Source: Morinoia aosen
Taxonomy: Eukaryota > Arthropoda > Malacostraca > Amphipoda > Talitridae
Direction of reading: 5' to 3'
Assembly (NCBI GenBank): GCA_030386875.1
Contig: CM059570.1
Span: 35,517,422 to 35,581,421, forward strand
DNA length: 64,000 bases
The notes below the pieces were generated by a model. The model worked only from the letters and a program-made list of their open reading frames with translations. It was not told where the DNA came from and did not search any database. Of the stretch, positions 62,401 through 64,000 are shown piece after piece. Positions within the stretch are counted from its first letter, which is position 1; the number at the start of each line of letters is the position of its first letter. Made by a program: the position numbers and the translations under genes.

Positions 62401-63036
62401 TGGGTTCAGACTGATGCAGCGTGAAATACGATACAAATGATAAGCAGCAATGGAGTACTGTGGAAGCTGTGAGCACAAGAAAAAATTCAAAACAAATAAA
62501 AAGTGAAAGGTGTTACATCAAAAATAAGTTACGAAAGGCTTTATGAATGACCAACTCGAAGTTGTGAAAAATTTATTTCGCATTAAATTTTAAATGAATA
62601 TACATCAGTACTCTTCCTTACTCCTGACTAGTACCATCAAAAGAAAATGGTACAATTTCACAAATCTTAAAATGTTTTAAGCTTACCCACAGATTTTCTG
62701 CTAAATGTGATGCATCAACTTCGCACTGAGCGTTGCTCAACATGGACTCGAAGCCACGCATAATTCCCAGCTCATCAGCTCACCAGTCTTTACCGCTATC
62801 AATGAGACTGAAAGAGCTCACCTTGCTCATGACAGGCTTGTCCTCATCCCTGTCAATGGGGATGGAGGTGGAGTGGACCCAGGTGGAGGTGCACAAGTGG
62901 CGGAGGCGGACGTACGAGTTCTGCGGCACGAGGTTGTCTGCTTGCGTGAGCGTCGTGGGCTCCATCTCGAATATGGTGGCGATCTCGTTGCTCAGCGGCA
63001 CGGAGACCAACTGGAACACCTGGCCGCCGTTTGGGT
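2261..63036 (-). CDS. Itpr: Inositol 1,4,5-trisphosphate receptor gene, internal part (25 exons)
   Basis: Spliced protein-coding gene for the IP3-gated calcium release channel of the endoplasmic reticulum. Exons translate to blocks that align in order with human ITPR1 from about residue 350 to 1540. Landmark motifs are [42 protein letters not shown]-like [52 protein letters not shown] and [13 protein letters not shown]. The listed exons total 4819 nt, and every junction is GT-AG and keeps frame. Ligand contacts are conserved: the R-x-R-x-K-x-x-R pattern in exon 3 and Tyr-Arg-Lys in exon 4. The start codon and upstream exons lie beyond 64000, and the pore and tail exons lie beyond position 1. 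Codon-rich exons stand out as GC-richer islands in AT-rich introns. Homology is recognised from memory; boundaries are my own reading. Confidence 0.97.
5545..5911 (-). mobile_element. Retroposon family copy, full length
   Basis: Contains the TTTTAGCCTCC tail-proximal part through GATACAATATTTGTATC and CCCCTGAGGGGTT at the 5' end in family sense. No target duplication is recognisable, which suggests an older insertion. Confidence 0.75.
6817..6906 (-). repeat. 5'-truncated retroposon family copy
   Basis: Only the tail-end 90 bp are present (AGATTAGATTAGTTGTTAG to CACCATTTAGTATGGAG). Confidence 0.7.
9720..10035. repeat. Degenerate about 80-bp tandem repeat beside exon 24
   Basis: Repeated AGTTAGTTGACACAAGGCAC with variants (GTTGACATAAAGC, AGTTAGTTCACACAAGACAC) followed by GGAGTTTATATGA-like sequence, in four or so diverged units. 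The array ends within about 30 bp of the exon 24 donor. Confidence 0.55.
10056..10191 (-). CDS. Itpr: Itpr exon 24: [19 protein letters not shown]
   Basis: This exon of 136 nt completes the Arg codon of exon 23 and ends in phase 0 at GTAACG. It encodes [37 protein letters not shown] and DHPDCIPE. The human counterpart is [42 protein letters not shown]. Confidence 0.96.
10192..12419. other. Itpr intron between exons 24 and 23
   Basis: A 2.2-kb AT-rich intron. Nothing recognisable apart from a slightly GC-richer patch at 10900-11220 with short imperfect repeats of GGCGGTTTC. Confidence 0.7.
12420..12541 (-). CDS. Itpr: Itpr exon 23: EDVLVFYND helix
   Basis: This exon of 122 nt starts in phase 0 and ends with AG of a split Arg codon at GTACGT. 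It encodes [40 protein letters not shown], matching human [36 protein letters not shown]. Confidence 0.96.
12542..13467. other. Itpr intron between exons 23 and 22
   Basis: Holds the retroposon copy at 12694-12983. The remainder is purine-rich sequence without features. Confidence 0.75.
12694..12983 (-). mobile_element. Retroposon family copy with 13-bp near-exact duplication
   Basis: Flanked by TGCTAAAAGAAAA at 12681-12693 and TGCTGAAAGAAAA at 12984-12996 (one mismatch). The tail end faces Itpr exon 23, and the 5' end stops at the GGGCCTTCACA segment. Confidence 0.75.
13468..13668 (-). CDS. Itpr: Itpr exon 22: [19 protein letters not shown]
   Basis: This exon of 201 nt is phase 0 at both ends. 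It encodes [38 protein letters not shown] and [18 protein letters not shown], then [11 protein letters not shown]. Human ITPR1 has [32 protein letters not shown] at this place. The acceptor is GAGCAG, so a form one Gln longer (from 13671) is possible. A Harbinger-type transposon begins only about 125 bp upstream of this acceptor. Confidence 0.96.
14015..15875 (+). pseudogene. MADF-BESS DNA-binding protein of the Harbinger element (broken)
   Basis: Exon 1 (14015-14147) encodes [20 protein letters not shown], then the [19 protein letters not shown] part of an MADF (Myb/SANT-like) domain, and ends at a GTGAGA donor. Exon 2 starts at 15298 after a TTTTTTCAG acceptor in matching phase with [20 protein letters not shown]. 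An in-frame TGA stands near 15404. Frame shifts follow at the T run near 15420-15440 and the A run near 15652-15660. The last frame carries a BESS-like C-terminus ([20 protein letters not shown] and VQELVYKF). In autonomous elements this protein helps bring the transposase to the DNA and nucleus. It is not functional here. Confidence 0.75.
14290..15230 (-). pseudogene. Harbinger DDE transposase (DDE_Tnp_4 type), broken
   Basis: Reading the minus strand across several frames gives [11 protein letters not shown] (near 15020-15055, first catalytic Asp), [20 protein letters not shown] (near 14700-14760, second Asp) and [15 protein letters not shown] (near 14625-14670, catalytic Glu). A C-terminal [19 protein letters not shown] follows near 14340-14400. 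These match the order and spacing of PIF/Harbinger transposases. Stops and frameshifts are frequent, so it is a fossil. It lies wholly inside the intron of the plus-strand MADF-BESS pseudogene. Confidence 0.75.
17989..18129 (-). CDS. Itpr: Itpr exon 21: [11 protein letters not shown] helix
   Basis: This exon of 141 nt is phase 0 at both ends. It encodes [38 protein letters not shown] and DIDLFLTPG, matching human [47 protein letters not shown]. I chose GTCAGT as donor rather than the GTGTCA two bases earlier because it joins exon 22 as TPG-LLEAKT, in register with human NPG-ILEAVT. Confidence 0.95.
18155..18300. repeat. Degenerate 36-bp tandem repeat upstream of exon 21
   Basis: Three to four units of about AAGAAACCCAATGGAACGCT plus GCTGATACACGTCAAG, becoming AT-rich outward. 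It lies about 25-170 bp from the exon 21 acceptor. Confidence 0.5.
18746..19092 (-). repeat. Retroposon family copy
   Basis: Runs from the ATTGATTAATTAATCATAAA tail-like end through GGCACCATTTAGTATGGAG and CAGGACAGCAGTGAACC to CTCAGCTAAGGACCTCACCT. It has a small internal insertion near 18870-18895. Confidence 0.75.
19700..19752. repeat. TTTA-type microsatellite
   Basis: A run of TTTATTTATTTG/TTTATTTATTTATTG-like units, simple sequence of no evident function. Confidence 0.7.
20410..20668. repeat. 82-90-bp tandem repeat derived from the exon 20 end
   Basis: Units contain CGACTTTGGGAATAAGACAT, GGACGGAATGAGACGACC and GCAGAAAGTCGAGTAAGAAC. On the minus strand the last part reads CTCGACTTTCTGCAG then GT, closely matching the last bases and donor of exon 20 (CTCGACTTGCTGCAG then GT). 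The copies centre on 20579 and 20497. Confidence 0.8.
20669..20794 (-). CDS. Itpr: Itpr exon 20: QRLLRNMG helix
   Basis: This exon of 126 nt is phase 0 at both ends. It encodes [20 protein letters not shown], then [20 protein letters not shown] and LQ. Human has [20 protein letters not shown]. The donor is CTGCAG followed by GTGGGC. Two decayed copies of this exon end and donor occur downstream in a tandem repeat at 20410-20668. Confidence 0.96.
20840..20915 (-). repeat. 5'-truncated retroposon family copy
   Basis: Only GTTTAAGCGTCCCTTACCAC through GGCACCTTTTAGTATGGAGT remains, again the tail end. It starts about 45 bp upstream of the exon 20 acceptor. Confidence 0.65.
21421..21785 (-). mobile_element. 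Retroposon family copy, full length
   Basis: This copy carries all parts of the family: the GATTAGATT tail, AGCCTCCCTATCC, the ACAGCAGTGAACC-like segment, CTCAGCTCGGGCCC and the GATACAATATTTGTATC palindrome, ending GAGGGGTT. Flanking TAGTTTCATAA and TAGTTCCAAAA are a possible eroded target duplication. Confidence 0.8.
22807..22922 (-). CDS. Itpr: Itpr exon 19: linker ending NYKNMQQ
   Basis: This exon of 116 nt starts with two bases after a TTCTTGCAG acceptor and ends in phase 0 with CAA at GTGAGA. It encodes [30 protein letters not shown] and KNYKNMQQ. The linker is poorly conserved, but NYKNMQQ leads straight into the ILTRMNKLC of exon 20, as in insect receptors. Confidence 0.9.
22923..23796. 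other. Itpr intron between exons 19 and 18
   Basis: AT-rich intron with nothing recognisable. Confidence 0.75.
23797..23968 (-). CDS. Itpr: Itpr exon 18: KSELWVYK helix and Lys/Asp low-complexity linker
   Basis: This exon of 172 nt encodes [20 protein letters not shown] and [20 protein letters not shown], then eight consecutive lysines followed by DDDEE. It ends with one base at GTGCGT. The first part is close to both human and Drosophila receptors. The Lys8-Asp/Glu tract is a local expansion in the variable linker that follows this helix in all family members. Confidence 0.95.
23969..24497. other. Itpr intron between exons 18 and 17
   Basis: AT-rich intron with nothing recognisable. Confidence 0.75.
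24498..24666 (-). CDS. Itpr: Itpr exon 17: start of the second RIH-type region
   Basis: This exon of 169 nt encodes [38 protein letters not shown] and [15 protein letters not shown], matching human [44 protein letters not shown] block by block. It ends in phase 0 at a GTACTC donor. Confidence 0.96.
24667..25482. other. Itpr intron between exons 17 and 16
   Basis: Contains one truncated retroposon copy (25258-25332), otherwise nothing recognisable. Confidence 0.75.
25258..25332 (-). repeat. 5'-truncated retroposon family copy
   Basis: A short copy keeping TTCAGCCTCCCTAACCACAA to GAAGGCACCATTTAG, the tail end only. Confidence 0.65.
25483..25652 (-). CDS. Itpr: Itpr exon 16: [21 protein letters not shown]
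   Basis: This exon of 170 nt, only 135 bp upstream of exon 15 in map order, begins in phase 0 and ends with AG of a split codon. It encodes [20 protein letters not shown], almost identical to human, then a variable Glu/Gly-rich linker and [17 protein letters not shown], corresponding to the IEEQAEGIF region. Confidence 0.95.
25788..26062 (-). CDS. Itpr: Itpr exon 15: VMKTIGDM segment through [12 protein letters not shown]
   Basis: This exon of 275 nt starts with two bases and ends in phase 0 at GTGTGT. It encodes [20 protein letters not shown], a Gly/Ala/Ser-rich low-complexity linker, then [19 protein letters not shown]. The first part matches human VMRSIHGVGELMTQVVL and the last matches VMDTKLKIIEILQ, while the linker between is variable in the family. 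The acceptor is GAGCAG, allowing a 3-nt longer variant starting at 26065. Confidence 0.93.
27490..27840. repeat. 21-bp minisatellite
   Basis: About ten units of roughly AAGTTGAAAAGGTAGTACACC, near-perfect in the centre (27530-27640) and degrading outward. The open frames through it, with repeating FQLGELP or FNSVNYL, are artefacts of the 21-bp period. It is intronic, between exons 15 and 14. Confidence 0.9.
29171..29204. repeat. Perfect 14-bp stem hairpin
   Basis: ACGTGTAACATTCC and its exact reverse complement GGAATGTTACACGT are separated by six bases. No run of T follows, so it is not an obvious terminator. It is intronic between exons 15 and 14. Confidence 0.7.
30087..31023 (+). mobile_element. 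Mariner-family transposon, internally deleted, 937 bp
   Basis: Perfect 29-bp terminal inverted repeats (beginning CGAGGCCTGTCGAAAAAGTA) are flanked by TA on both sides, the mariner target-site duplication. The length is about 350 bp short of a typical 1.3-kb mariner because the middle of the transposase gene is missing. It sits in the Itpr intron between exons 15 and 14. Confidence 0.95.
30292..30952 (+). pseudogene. Mariner transposase with central deletion
   Basis: The first part (30292 to about 30620) is an intact N-terminal DNA-binding region: [38 protein letters not shown] and [19 protein letters not shown] (paired helix-turn-helix). After a deletion joint near 30620 the reading frame shifts to [20 protein letters not shown] and [17 protein letters not shown], which hold the second and third Asp of the D,D34D triad, and runs to a TAG at 30950. 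The segment with the first catalytic Asp and roughly 130 residues is absent, so it cannot transpose itself. An N-terminal peptide of 172 residues could still be translated. Confidence 0.9.
32889..32945. repeat. 23-bp-arm inverted repeat with an extra direct copy
   Basis: Arms at 32889-32911 and 32923-32945 pair with two mismatches around an 11-base loop. The core is TTTTTCGCCGCC and GGCGGCGAAAAA. A third copy of GGCGGCGAAAAA follows at about 32949-32960. Confidence 0.65.
33080..33370 (-). repeat. Diverged retroposon family copy
   Basis: Starts GATTAGATTATAATTATTAG and retains ACTATTTAGTATAAAAT, ACAGGAACAGTAAGGTGG and AACTAACCGTCAGC, but is much more diverged than the copies with target duplications. 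Confidence 0.6.
33742..34869 (-). CDS. Itpr: Candidate giant Itpr cassette exon 14 (376 codons, low-complexity)
   Basis: An uninterrupted 1128-nt coding stretch between a GCTTTAG acceptor and a GTGGGT donor. Its length is a multiple of three, and its phase (two bases in, one base out) matches exons 12, 13 and 15. The product is rich in Ser, Thr, Asp, Glu and Pro, has no visible membrane segment or known domain and is presumably disordered. It contains two CEVK motifs (YLCEVKDHS and MICEVKKS). The C-terminal end turns basic (KSRRINKRS). At the homologous position human ITPR1 has only about 35 variable residues. Alternatives are a same-strand gene of its own, or retained intron sequence. The length of the open frame in AT-rich DNA argues for coding. 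Confidence 0.68.
34870..36359. other. Itpr intron between exons 14 and 13
   Basis: AT-rich intron, no recognisable feature. Its existence depends on both optional exons being real. Confidence 0.55.
36360..36434 (-). CDS. Itpr: Candidate Itpr cassette exon 13, acidic 25-residue insert
   Basis: This 75-nt open segment is bounded by a TTTCATCAG acceptor and a GTAATG donor. It starts with two bases and ends with one, exactly the phase of exon 12's donor and of exon 14 or 15. It would encode [14 protein letters not shown], then [10 protein letters not shown], a strongly acidic insert. Skipping it leaves the frame intact. No equivalent is known to me in human ITPR1, although the region is variable across the family. 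Evidence is splice signals, phase and composition. Confidence 0.6.
37141..37230. repeat. Short direct repeat CAGTCGCACTCATTAGA
   Basis: ATCAGTCGCACTCATTAGA occurs twice about 45 bp apart, with a third partial copy (TATCAGTCGCAACAATAAG). Confidence 0.5.
37779..38613. mobile_element. piggyBac-like TTAA-flanked short element (835 bp)
   Basis: TTAA stands at both borders (37775-37778 and 38614-38617). The inner ends are imperfect inverted repeats starting CCCGTC(T/G)CCAC(A/G)T. TTAA targets and CCC-starting ends are characteristic of piggyBac-type elements. No transposase reading frame is visible, so it would be non-autonomous. The right border lies about 125 bp from the donor of Itpr exon 12. 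Confidence 0.5.
38739..38895 (-). CDS. Itpr: Itpr exon 12: VVNLA..LLSIL helix
   Basis: This exon of 157 nt begins in phase 0 and ends with one base (G) at a GTAAGC donor. It encodes [20 protein letters not shown] and [20 protein letters not shown], then [12 protein letters not shown]. The first two blocks match human [20 protein letters not shown] and LTKILLAILDC. The single leftover G makes this a phase-1 junction, the entry point for the optional exons 13 and 14. Confidence 0.95.
38900..39230. repeat. Degenerate about 33-bp pyrimidine-rich repeat upstream of exon 12
   Basis: Recurrent TTACTTCAAAATCACTTACA TATCAT-like units with much variation, abutting the exon 12 acceptor. On the transcript strand they are purine-rich. 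Confidence 0.45.
39590..39860 (-). repeat. Possible strongly diverged retroposon family copy
   Basis: AAGAGAACGCACTGACAACA, TTTACGCACAAGGTGTTTCC, AAAAACTGAAAAAAAACGGT and GGTCACGAATG resemble the middle of the family in order and orientation. The tail is absent. Confidence 0.35.
40448..41070 (-). repeat. Older, split retroposon family copy
   Basis: The outer fragments (AGTTCAAGCCTTCCTATAAT on the left; GGAAGGTACCATTTAGTATG onward on the right) make one diverged member of the family, split by the younger insertion at 40494-40805. Confidence 0.7.
40494..40805 (-). mobile_element. Retroposon family copy nested in an older copy
   Basis: This copy interrupts another member of the same family whose halves lie at 40448-40493 and 40806-41070. 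AAAGATGTTCC is duplicated at 40483-40493 and 40806-40816, giving an 11-bp target duplication. It shows at least two rounds of activity of the family. Confidence 0.8.
41227..41410 (-). CDS. Itpr: Itpr exon 11: regulatory domain, VEEYL-type helix
   Basis: This exon of 184 nt starts with C completing the Asp codon of exon 9 (or the Gly codon after exon 10) and ends in phase 0 at GTGCGT. It encodes YDGQTARSS, a variable Ser/Asp-rich stretch, then [16 protein letters not shown] and [10 protein letters not shown]. The last two blocks correspond to human FAQTMEFVEEYLRDVV and KEKNKLTFE. Confidence 0.94.
41411..45221. other. Itpr intron between exons 11 and 10
   Basis: Mostly featureless AT-rich sequence (41411-44750), with an ATT-rich run near 42845-42870, followed by the 60-bp minisatellite beside exon 10. 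Confidence 0.65.
44757..45180. repeat. About 60-bp minisatellite next to micro-exon 10
   Basis: Seven units start with AGCTGTCAAC(A)TCGAGGCAAG, at 44761, 44816, 44877, 44934, 44995, 45056 and 45117, followed by a partial unit at 45176. Spacing is 55-61 bp. The array ends about 40 bp downstream (in transcript sense) of the exon 10 donor. Confidence 0.9.
45222..45278 (-). CDS. Itpr: Candidate Itpr cassette micro-exon 10
   Basis: A 57-nt GC-rich island in a long AT-rich intron. It has an AG acceptor after a pyrimidine-containing tract and a GGGTAC-type donor. It starts and ends in the same phase as the exon 9/exon 11 junction, so inclusion adds 19 residues and skipping is silent to frame. It reads [18 protein letters not shown] between the Asp of exon 9 and Gly-Tyr-Asp of exon 11. 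The added peptide is basic. I know no equivalent in human ITPR1. The acceptor is CAGCAG, so a 54-nt form is equally possible. Support is composition, splice signals and phase, not homology. Confidence 0.6.
46813..47163 (-). mobile_element. Retroposon family copy with 13-bp target duplication
   Basis: A near-full-length copy of the interspersed family is flanked by TTTCTGAGTGCAA at 46800-46812 and again at 47164-47176. The AACCC..GATACAA end (5' in family sense) is at 47163 and the TAATCTAATC-type tail is at 46813. The duplication shows target-primed insertion. Confidence 0.85.
50920..51574 (-). mobile_element. Penelope-like retroelement remnant with inverted terminal repeats
   Basis: Two 91-bp arms (50920-51010 and 51484-51574) are reverse complements with few mismatches. 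Between them, the minus strand at 51488-51303 has a 61-residue frame ([19 protein letters not shown] and [11 protein letters not shown]). It resembles the C-terminal GIY-YIG-linked tail of Penelope-like polyproteins. Downstream at 51062-51023 the minus strand reads TTGATGATGACC, a loop, then GGTCGAAAC, a hammerhead-ribozyme-like core of the kind found in Penelope pseudo-LTRs. It lies in the Itpr intron between exons 10 and 9. Confidence 0.6.
52044..52199 (-). CDS. Itpr: Itpr exon 9: ARM repeat with the [12 protein letters not shown] block
   Basis: This exon of 156 nt encodes [40 protein letters not shown] and [11 protein letters not shown], near-identical to human ITPR1 about 780-830. It ends with GA of an Asp codon at a GTGAGT donor. 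Exon 10 or exon 11 can supply the third base, C, so either joins in frame. Confidence 0.95.
52200..52833. other. Itpr intron between exons 9 and 8
   Basis: Nothing recognisable except an alternative acceptor at about 52229-52230, which is in frame only with a shifted exon 8 donor. Confidence 0.7.
52834..53021 (-). CDS. Itpr: Itpr exon 8: ARM-repeat helices of the regulatory domain
   Basis: This exon of 188 nt begins in phase 0. It encodes [38 protein letters not shown] and [20 protein letters not shown] chose donor GTCAGT so that AA joins the G of exon 9 to make Lys followed by CMEDE, exactly as in human LILRCMSDE. A second GT four bases further on would break the frame unless paired with another acceptor. 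Confidence 0.92.
53022..53889. other. Itpr intron between exons 8 and 7
   Basis: AT-rich intron with a short duplication of TAGTCTCATAGTGAG near 53595-53635. No other feature. Confidence 0.7.
53890..53980 (-). CDS. Itpr: Itpr exon 7: acidic loop and WxxG segment
   Basis: This exon of 91 nt starts with the base completing the Arg codon of exon 6 and ends in phase 0 at GTGAGT. It encodes [20 protein letters not shown] and [10 protein letters not shown]. Similarity to human ITPR1 is modest (LVLSRF...EDEEEVWLFW), as expected for this variable loop. Frame continuity from exon 6 to exon 8 is the main support. Confidence 0.88.
53995..54290 (-). repeat. Retroposon family copy
   Basis: Begins AGATTAGATAAGATG and continues through AGTCTCCCTAACCGCGACAA, ACCATTTAGTATGGAG and AGCAGTGAACCG to GTTAGGTCGGGAC. 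It starts just downstream of Itpr exon 7's acceptor. Confidence 0.75.
55060..55400. repeat. About 34-bp minisatellite downstream of exon 6
   Basis: Roughly nine to ten units of ATGCATCTCCTGTTTCCAAC plus ACCAGCCTAGCATA, with variation. It ends about 50 bp from the exon 6 donor. Confidence 0.85.
55448..55548 (-). CDS. Itpr: Itpr exon 6: helix after the IP3-binding core
   Basis: This exon of 101 nt runs from phase 0 to a split Arg codon ending in AG at a GTGTGT donor. It encodes [20 protein letters not shown] and then [14 protein letters not shown], matching human [24 protein letters not shown]. Tandem repeats of different unit sequence lie on both sides (55060-55400 and 55630-55890), unusually close for a conserved exon. 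Confidence 0.94.
55549..56320. other. Itpr intron between exons 6 and 5
   Basis: Contains the 35-bp minisatellite at 55630-55890, otherwise nothing recognisable. Confidence 0.7.
55630..55890. repeat. About 35-bp minisatellite upstream of exon 6
   Basis: Roughly seven units of CTCTGGCAAGGCAACTTACA plus TCACAAAATACTAGG. The unit is unrelated to the 55060-55400 array on the other side of the exon. Confidence 0.85.
56321..56521 (-). CDS. Itpr: Itpr exon 5: RIH/ARM region of the alpha domain
   Basis: This exon of 201 nt is phase 0 at both ends. It encodes [31 protein letters not shown] and [12 protein letters not shown], then [13 protein letters not shown]. The first three blocks are almost identical to the human receptor. 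The tryptophan-rich stretch before RFLDYL replaces the short Arg-Glu-Pro of human ITPR1. Confidence 0.96.
56522..58356. other. Itpr intron between exons 5 and 4
   Basis: Contains the retroposon copy at 56985-57287 with target duplications and a short duplication of CATCCCTTCCAGCATATCC near 57330-57370. Nothing else recognised. Confidence 0.7.
56985..57287 (-). mobile_element. Retroposon family copy with 12-bp target duplication
   Basis: A 303-bp copy lies between ACACTCGAGGAG at 56973-56984 and the same 12 bases at 57288-57299. It retains the tail end and the GAGGGCCCGAGC segment but lacks most of the 5' GC-rich hairpin part. Confidence 0.85.
58357..58518 (-). CDS. Itpr: Itpr exon 4: IP3-binding alpha domain, Tyr-Arg-Lys contact
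   Basis: This exon is 162 nt, phase 0 at both ends (54 codons). It encodes IFKILQAPF, a variable loop, then [18 protein letters not shown]. The final DYRKNQ carries the equivalents of mouse IP3R1 Tyr567, Arg568 and Lys569, which contact IP3. The exon is symmetric, but it is core structure and unlikely to be skipped. Confidence 0.96.
58519..59969. other. Itpr intron between exons 4 and 3
   Basis: AT-rich. The lysine- and methionine-rich plus-strand frame at 59324-59584 looks like purine-rich low-complexity sequence rather than a gene. Confidence 0.65.
59970..60117 (-). CDS. Itpr: Itpr exon 3: IP3-binding alpha domain, first basic cluster
   Basis: This exon of 148 nt begins with the base that completes the split Arg codon of exon 2 and ends in phase 0 at GTGGGT. 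It encodes [13 protein letters not shown], a variable acidic linker, then [16 protein letters not shown]. In the family the corresponding Arg504, Lys508 and Arg511 of mouse IP3R1 contact the ligand phosphates. All three basic residues are present (R-D-R-Q-K-L-L-R), so ligand binding looks intact. Confidence 0.96.
60118..61080. other. Itpr intron between exons 3 and 2
   Basis: AT-rich intron with nothing recognisable beyond a short AAAATGGAA-rich stretch near 60190-60260. Confidence 0.7.
61081..61241 (-). CDS. Itpr: Itpr exon 2: beta/alpha domain linker of the IP3-binding core
   Basis: This exon of 161 nt opens in phase 0 directly after the PVMSK end of exon 1 and closes with two bases of an Arg codon at a GT donor. 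It encodes [14 protein letters not shown], the near-invariant [15 protein letters not shown] and [12 protein letters not shown], the hinge between the beta and alpha halves of the ligand-binding core. The match to human [18 protein letters not shown] is strong, with no gaps. Confidence 0.96.
61242..62821. other. Itpr intron between exons 2 and 1
   Basis: Mostly occupied by the non-LTR retrotransposon fragment at 61345-62275. The rest is featureless. Confidence 0.75.
61345..62275 (-). mobile_element. Non-LTR retrotransposon 3' fragment (reverse transcriptase C-terminus)
   Basis: The minus-strand frame 62147-61410 encodes [60 protein letters not shown] and [16 protein letters not shown], typical of the region after the reverse-transcriptase catalytic core of insect LINEs (RTE/CR1/Jockey-like; clade not resolved). 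A preceding piece at about 62275-62150 reads [20 protein letters not shown] in a different frame, so there is a frameshift near 62148. The 5' part is missing, as in 5'-truncated copies. It lies in the intron between exons 2 and 1. Confidence 0.85.
62822..63036 (-). CDS. Itpr: Itpr exon 1 of window: end of MIR/beta domain
   Basis: This exon of 215 nt starts with 2 nt completing a split codon after an AG acceptor (positions 63038-63037) and ends in phase 0 at a GTGAGC donor. It encodes the last part of the MIR (beta-trefoil) half of the IP3-binding core. Visible motifs are [20 protein letters not shown] and [18 protein letters not shown], then [14 protein letters not shown], closely matching human ITPR1 near residues 350-420. 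The mammalian S1 splice segment lies just upstream of this point and is not in the window. Confidence 0.95.
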
Positions 63037-64000
63037 CTGTCGAGGTGATCACGCATTACCAGCGAACGTTTTTAATTCTCAAACACAATTCTACTAAAAA
63101 TCAACTAAGTTAACCCGTGGAGGACGTAACTTACTTCACGCACATGAGAAAGCCATGATTTATAAACTAATAAATAATTGAAACTGAAATATCGCAACTA
63201 GTTAAAAATGCACAAACACAGATGCAAAGGAAAACCATAATACCAACAACGTCTATAGTAAAACTAATTTAAAAAATCAGTCCATCAGATACACAAACTA
63301 GAAAAGAACTTTAAAGTAATACGTACGAATGTGCGACTAAGTGAAAAAACGATATTTAAAAATAGGCCAAAATTTAACAAATAAAACGATTCACAAAAAC
63401 TTCACCAACTCTCAACCAAATTTTGAAGAAATCTGCAGCAAACTTCAAAACAACTGTGTCGTAAACGGGAAATACGTACCGCTGCCACTCGCATACTATA
63501 TTCATGTGAAGCAATACACAGAAGGAACACCAAAAAGAGAACTTTCACTCCGACACACGTGAAGGCTTCGAGCGAACACGCTTCTGACGCGCATTCTGCT
63601 CTCGACACGACCAGCGCAAAATGAGTCTCTGGAGCCCGAATATCAACAGCGCAAACCACAGAGATCACAGCCAACTGTGAAACAACACTCAGGGTAAATG
63701 GTGCAGCAAAGGAATTCATCAAACCTACACAACATTGAAATACAGGGTGTTCCAAAAGAAAACGAAACCCAGTTAAATTAGATTATAGGTTAGTTGAAGC
63801 CTTCCTTACCACAATTAAGTTATTCCGAATAGAGAAATGATGGGGGTACCATTTAGTAAGGAATTGACGGAACACAATTTTATCTCACCATATTTTAAAA
63901 ACAACAAAAACAGTTACATATTTTCCTCCCATCTACATGAGACAAATTTATACTATTTCGTCCATTATGTCCGTCAAACTATTTACGATTCACATTGAAA
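63037..64000. other. Itpr intron upstream of exon 1 of the window
   Basis: AT-rich sequence with one truncated retroposon copy at 63777-63870. The preceding Itpr exon was not found here. Confidence 0.7.
63777..63870 (-). repeat. 5'-truncated retroposon family copy
   Basis: Tail end only: AAATTAGATTATAGGTTAGT to GGTACCATTTAGTAAGG. Confidence 0.65.

Overview
The window is one stretch of an animal genome, almost certainly arthropod and probably insect. It is AT-rich non-coding DNA interrupted by short GC-richer exons, and the exon peptides resemble insect inositol 1,4,5-trisphosphate (IP3) receptors more than vertebrate ones. Nothing prokaryotic is present: no operons, CRISPR arrays or attachment sites. 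I cannot name the order or species.

One host gene accounts for nearly everything. The minus strand carries 25 exons of an IP3 receptor (Itpr), a ligand-gated calcium channel of the endoplasmic reticulum. They read from 63036 down to 2261 and encode about 1606 codons without an internal stop. They cover roughly residues 350-1540 of the human ITPR1 protein: the end of the MIR/beta domain, the IP3-binding alpha domain with its basic ligand contacts, the ARM-repeat regulatory/coupling domain and the second RIH-type region. The 5' part (suppressor domain, first half of the MIR domain) lies right of the window. The 3' part (RIH-associated domain, channel pore, C-terminal tail) lies left of it. All splice junctions I placed are GT-AG and phase-compatible.

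The most unusual part is 33.7-45.3 kb. There, three extra phase-symmetric exons lie where I know of no counterpart in human ITPR1 or the Drosophila receptor: a 57-nt micro-exon, a 75-nt acidic exon and a 1128-nt exon predicted to be disordered. Each could be skipped without shifting the frame, so the cluster could make several forms of the coupling domain.

The introns are a collection of mobile elements. Right to left they hold: a non-LTR retrotransposon fragment (61.3-62.3 kb); a Penelope-like remnant with long inverted repeats and a hammerhead-like core (50.9-51.6 kb); a piggyBac-like TTAA element (37.8-38.6 kb); an internally deleted mariner with perfect 29-bp ends (30.1-31.0 kb); and a decayed but complete-looking PIF/Harbinger element carrying both an MADF-BESS gene and an antisense DDE transposase (13.8-16.7 kb). 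About 16 copies of a roughly 300-360-bp retroposon family are also present, all oriented with the host gene, several with 11-13-bp target-site duplications. Local tandem repeats cluster beside exon edges: exon 6 on both sides, the micro-exon, exons 12, 20, 21 and 24. One array duplicates an exon end together with its splice donor.

Exons are numbered 1-25 within the window in transcription order. Human residue numbers are from memory and approximate.
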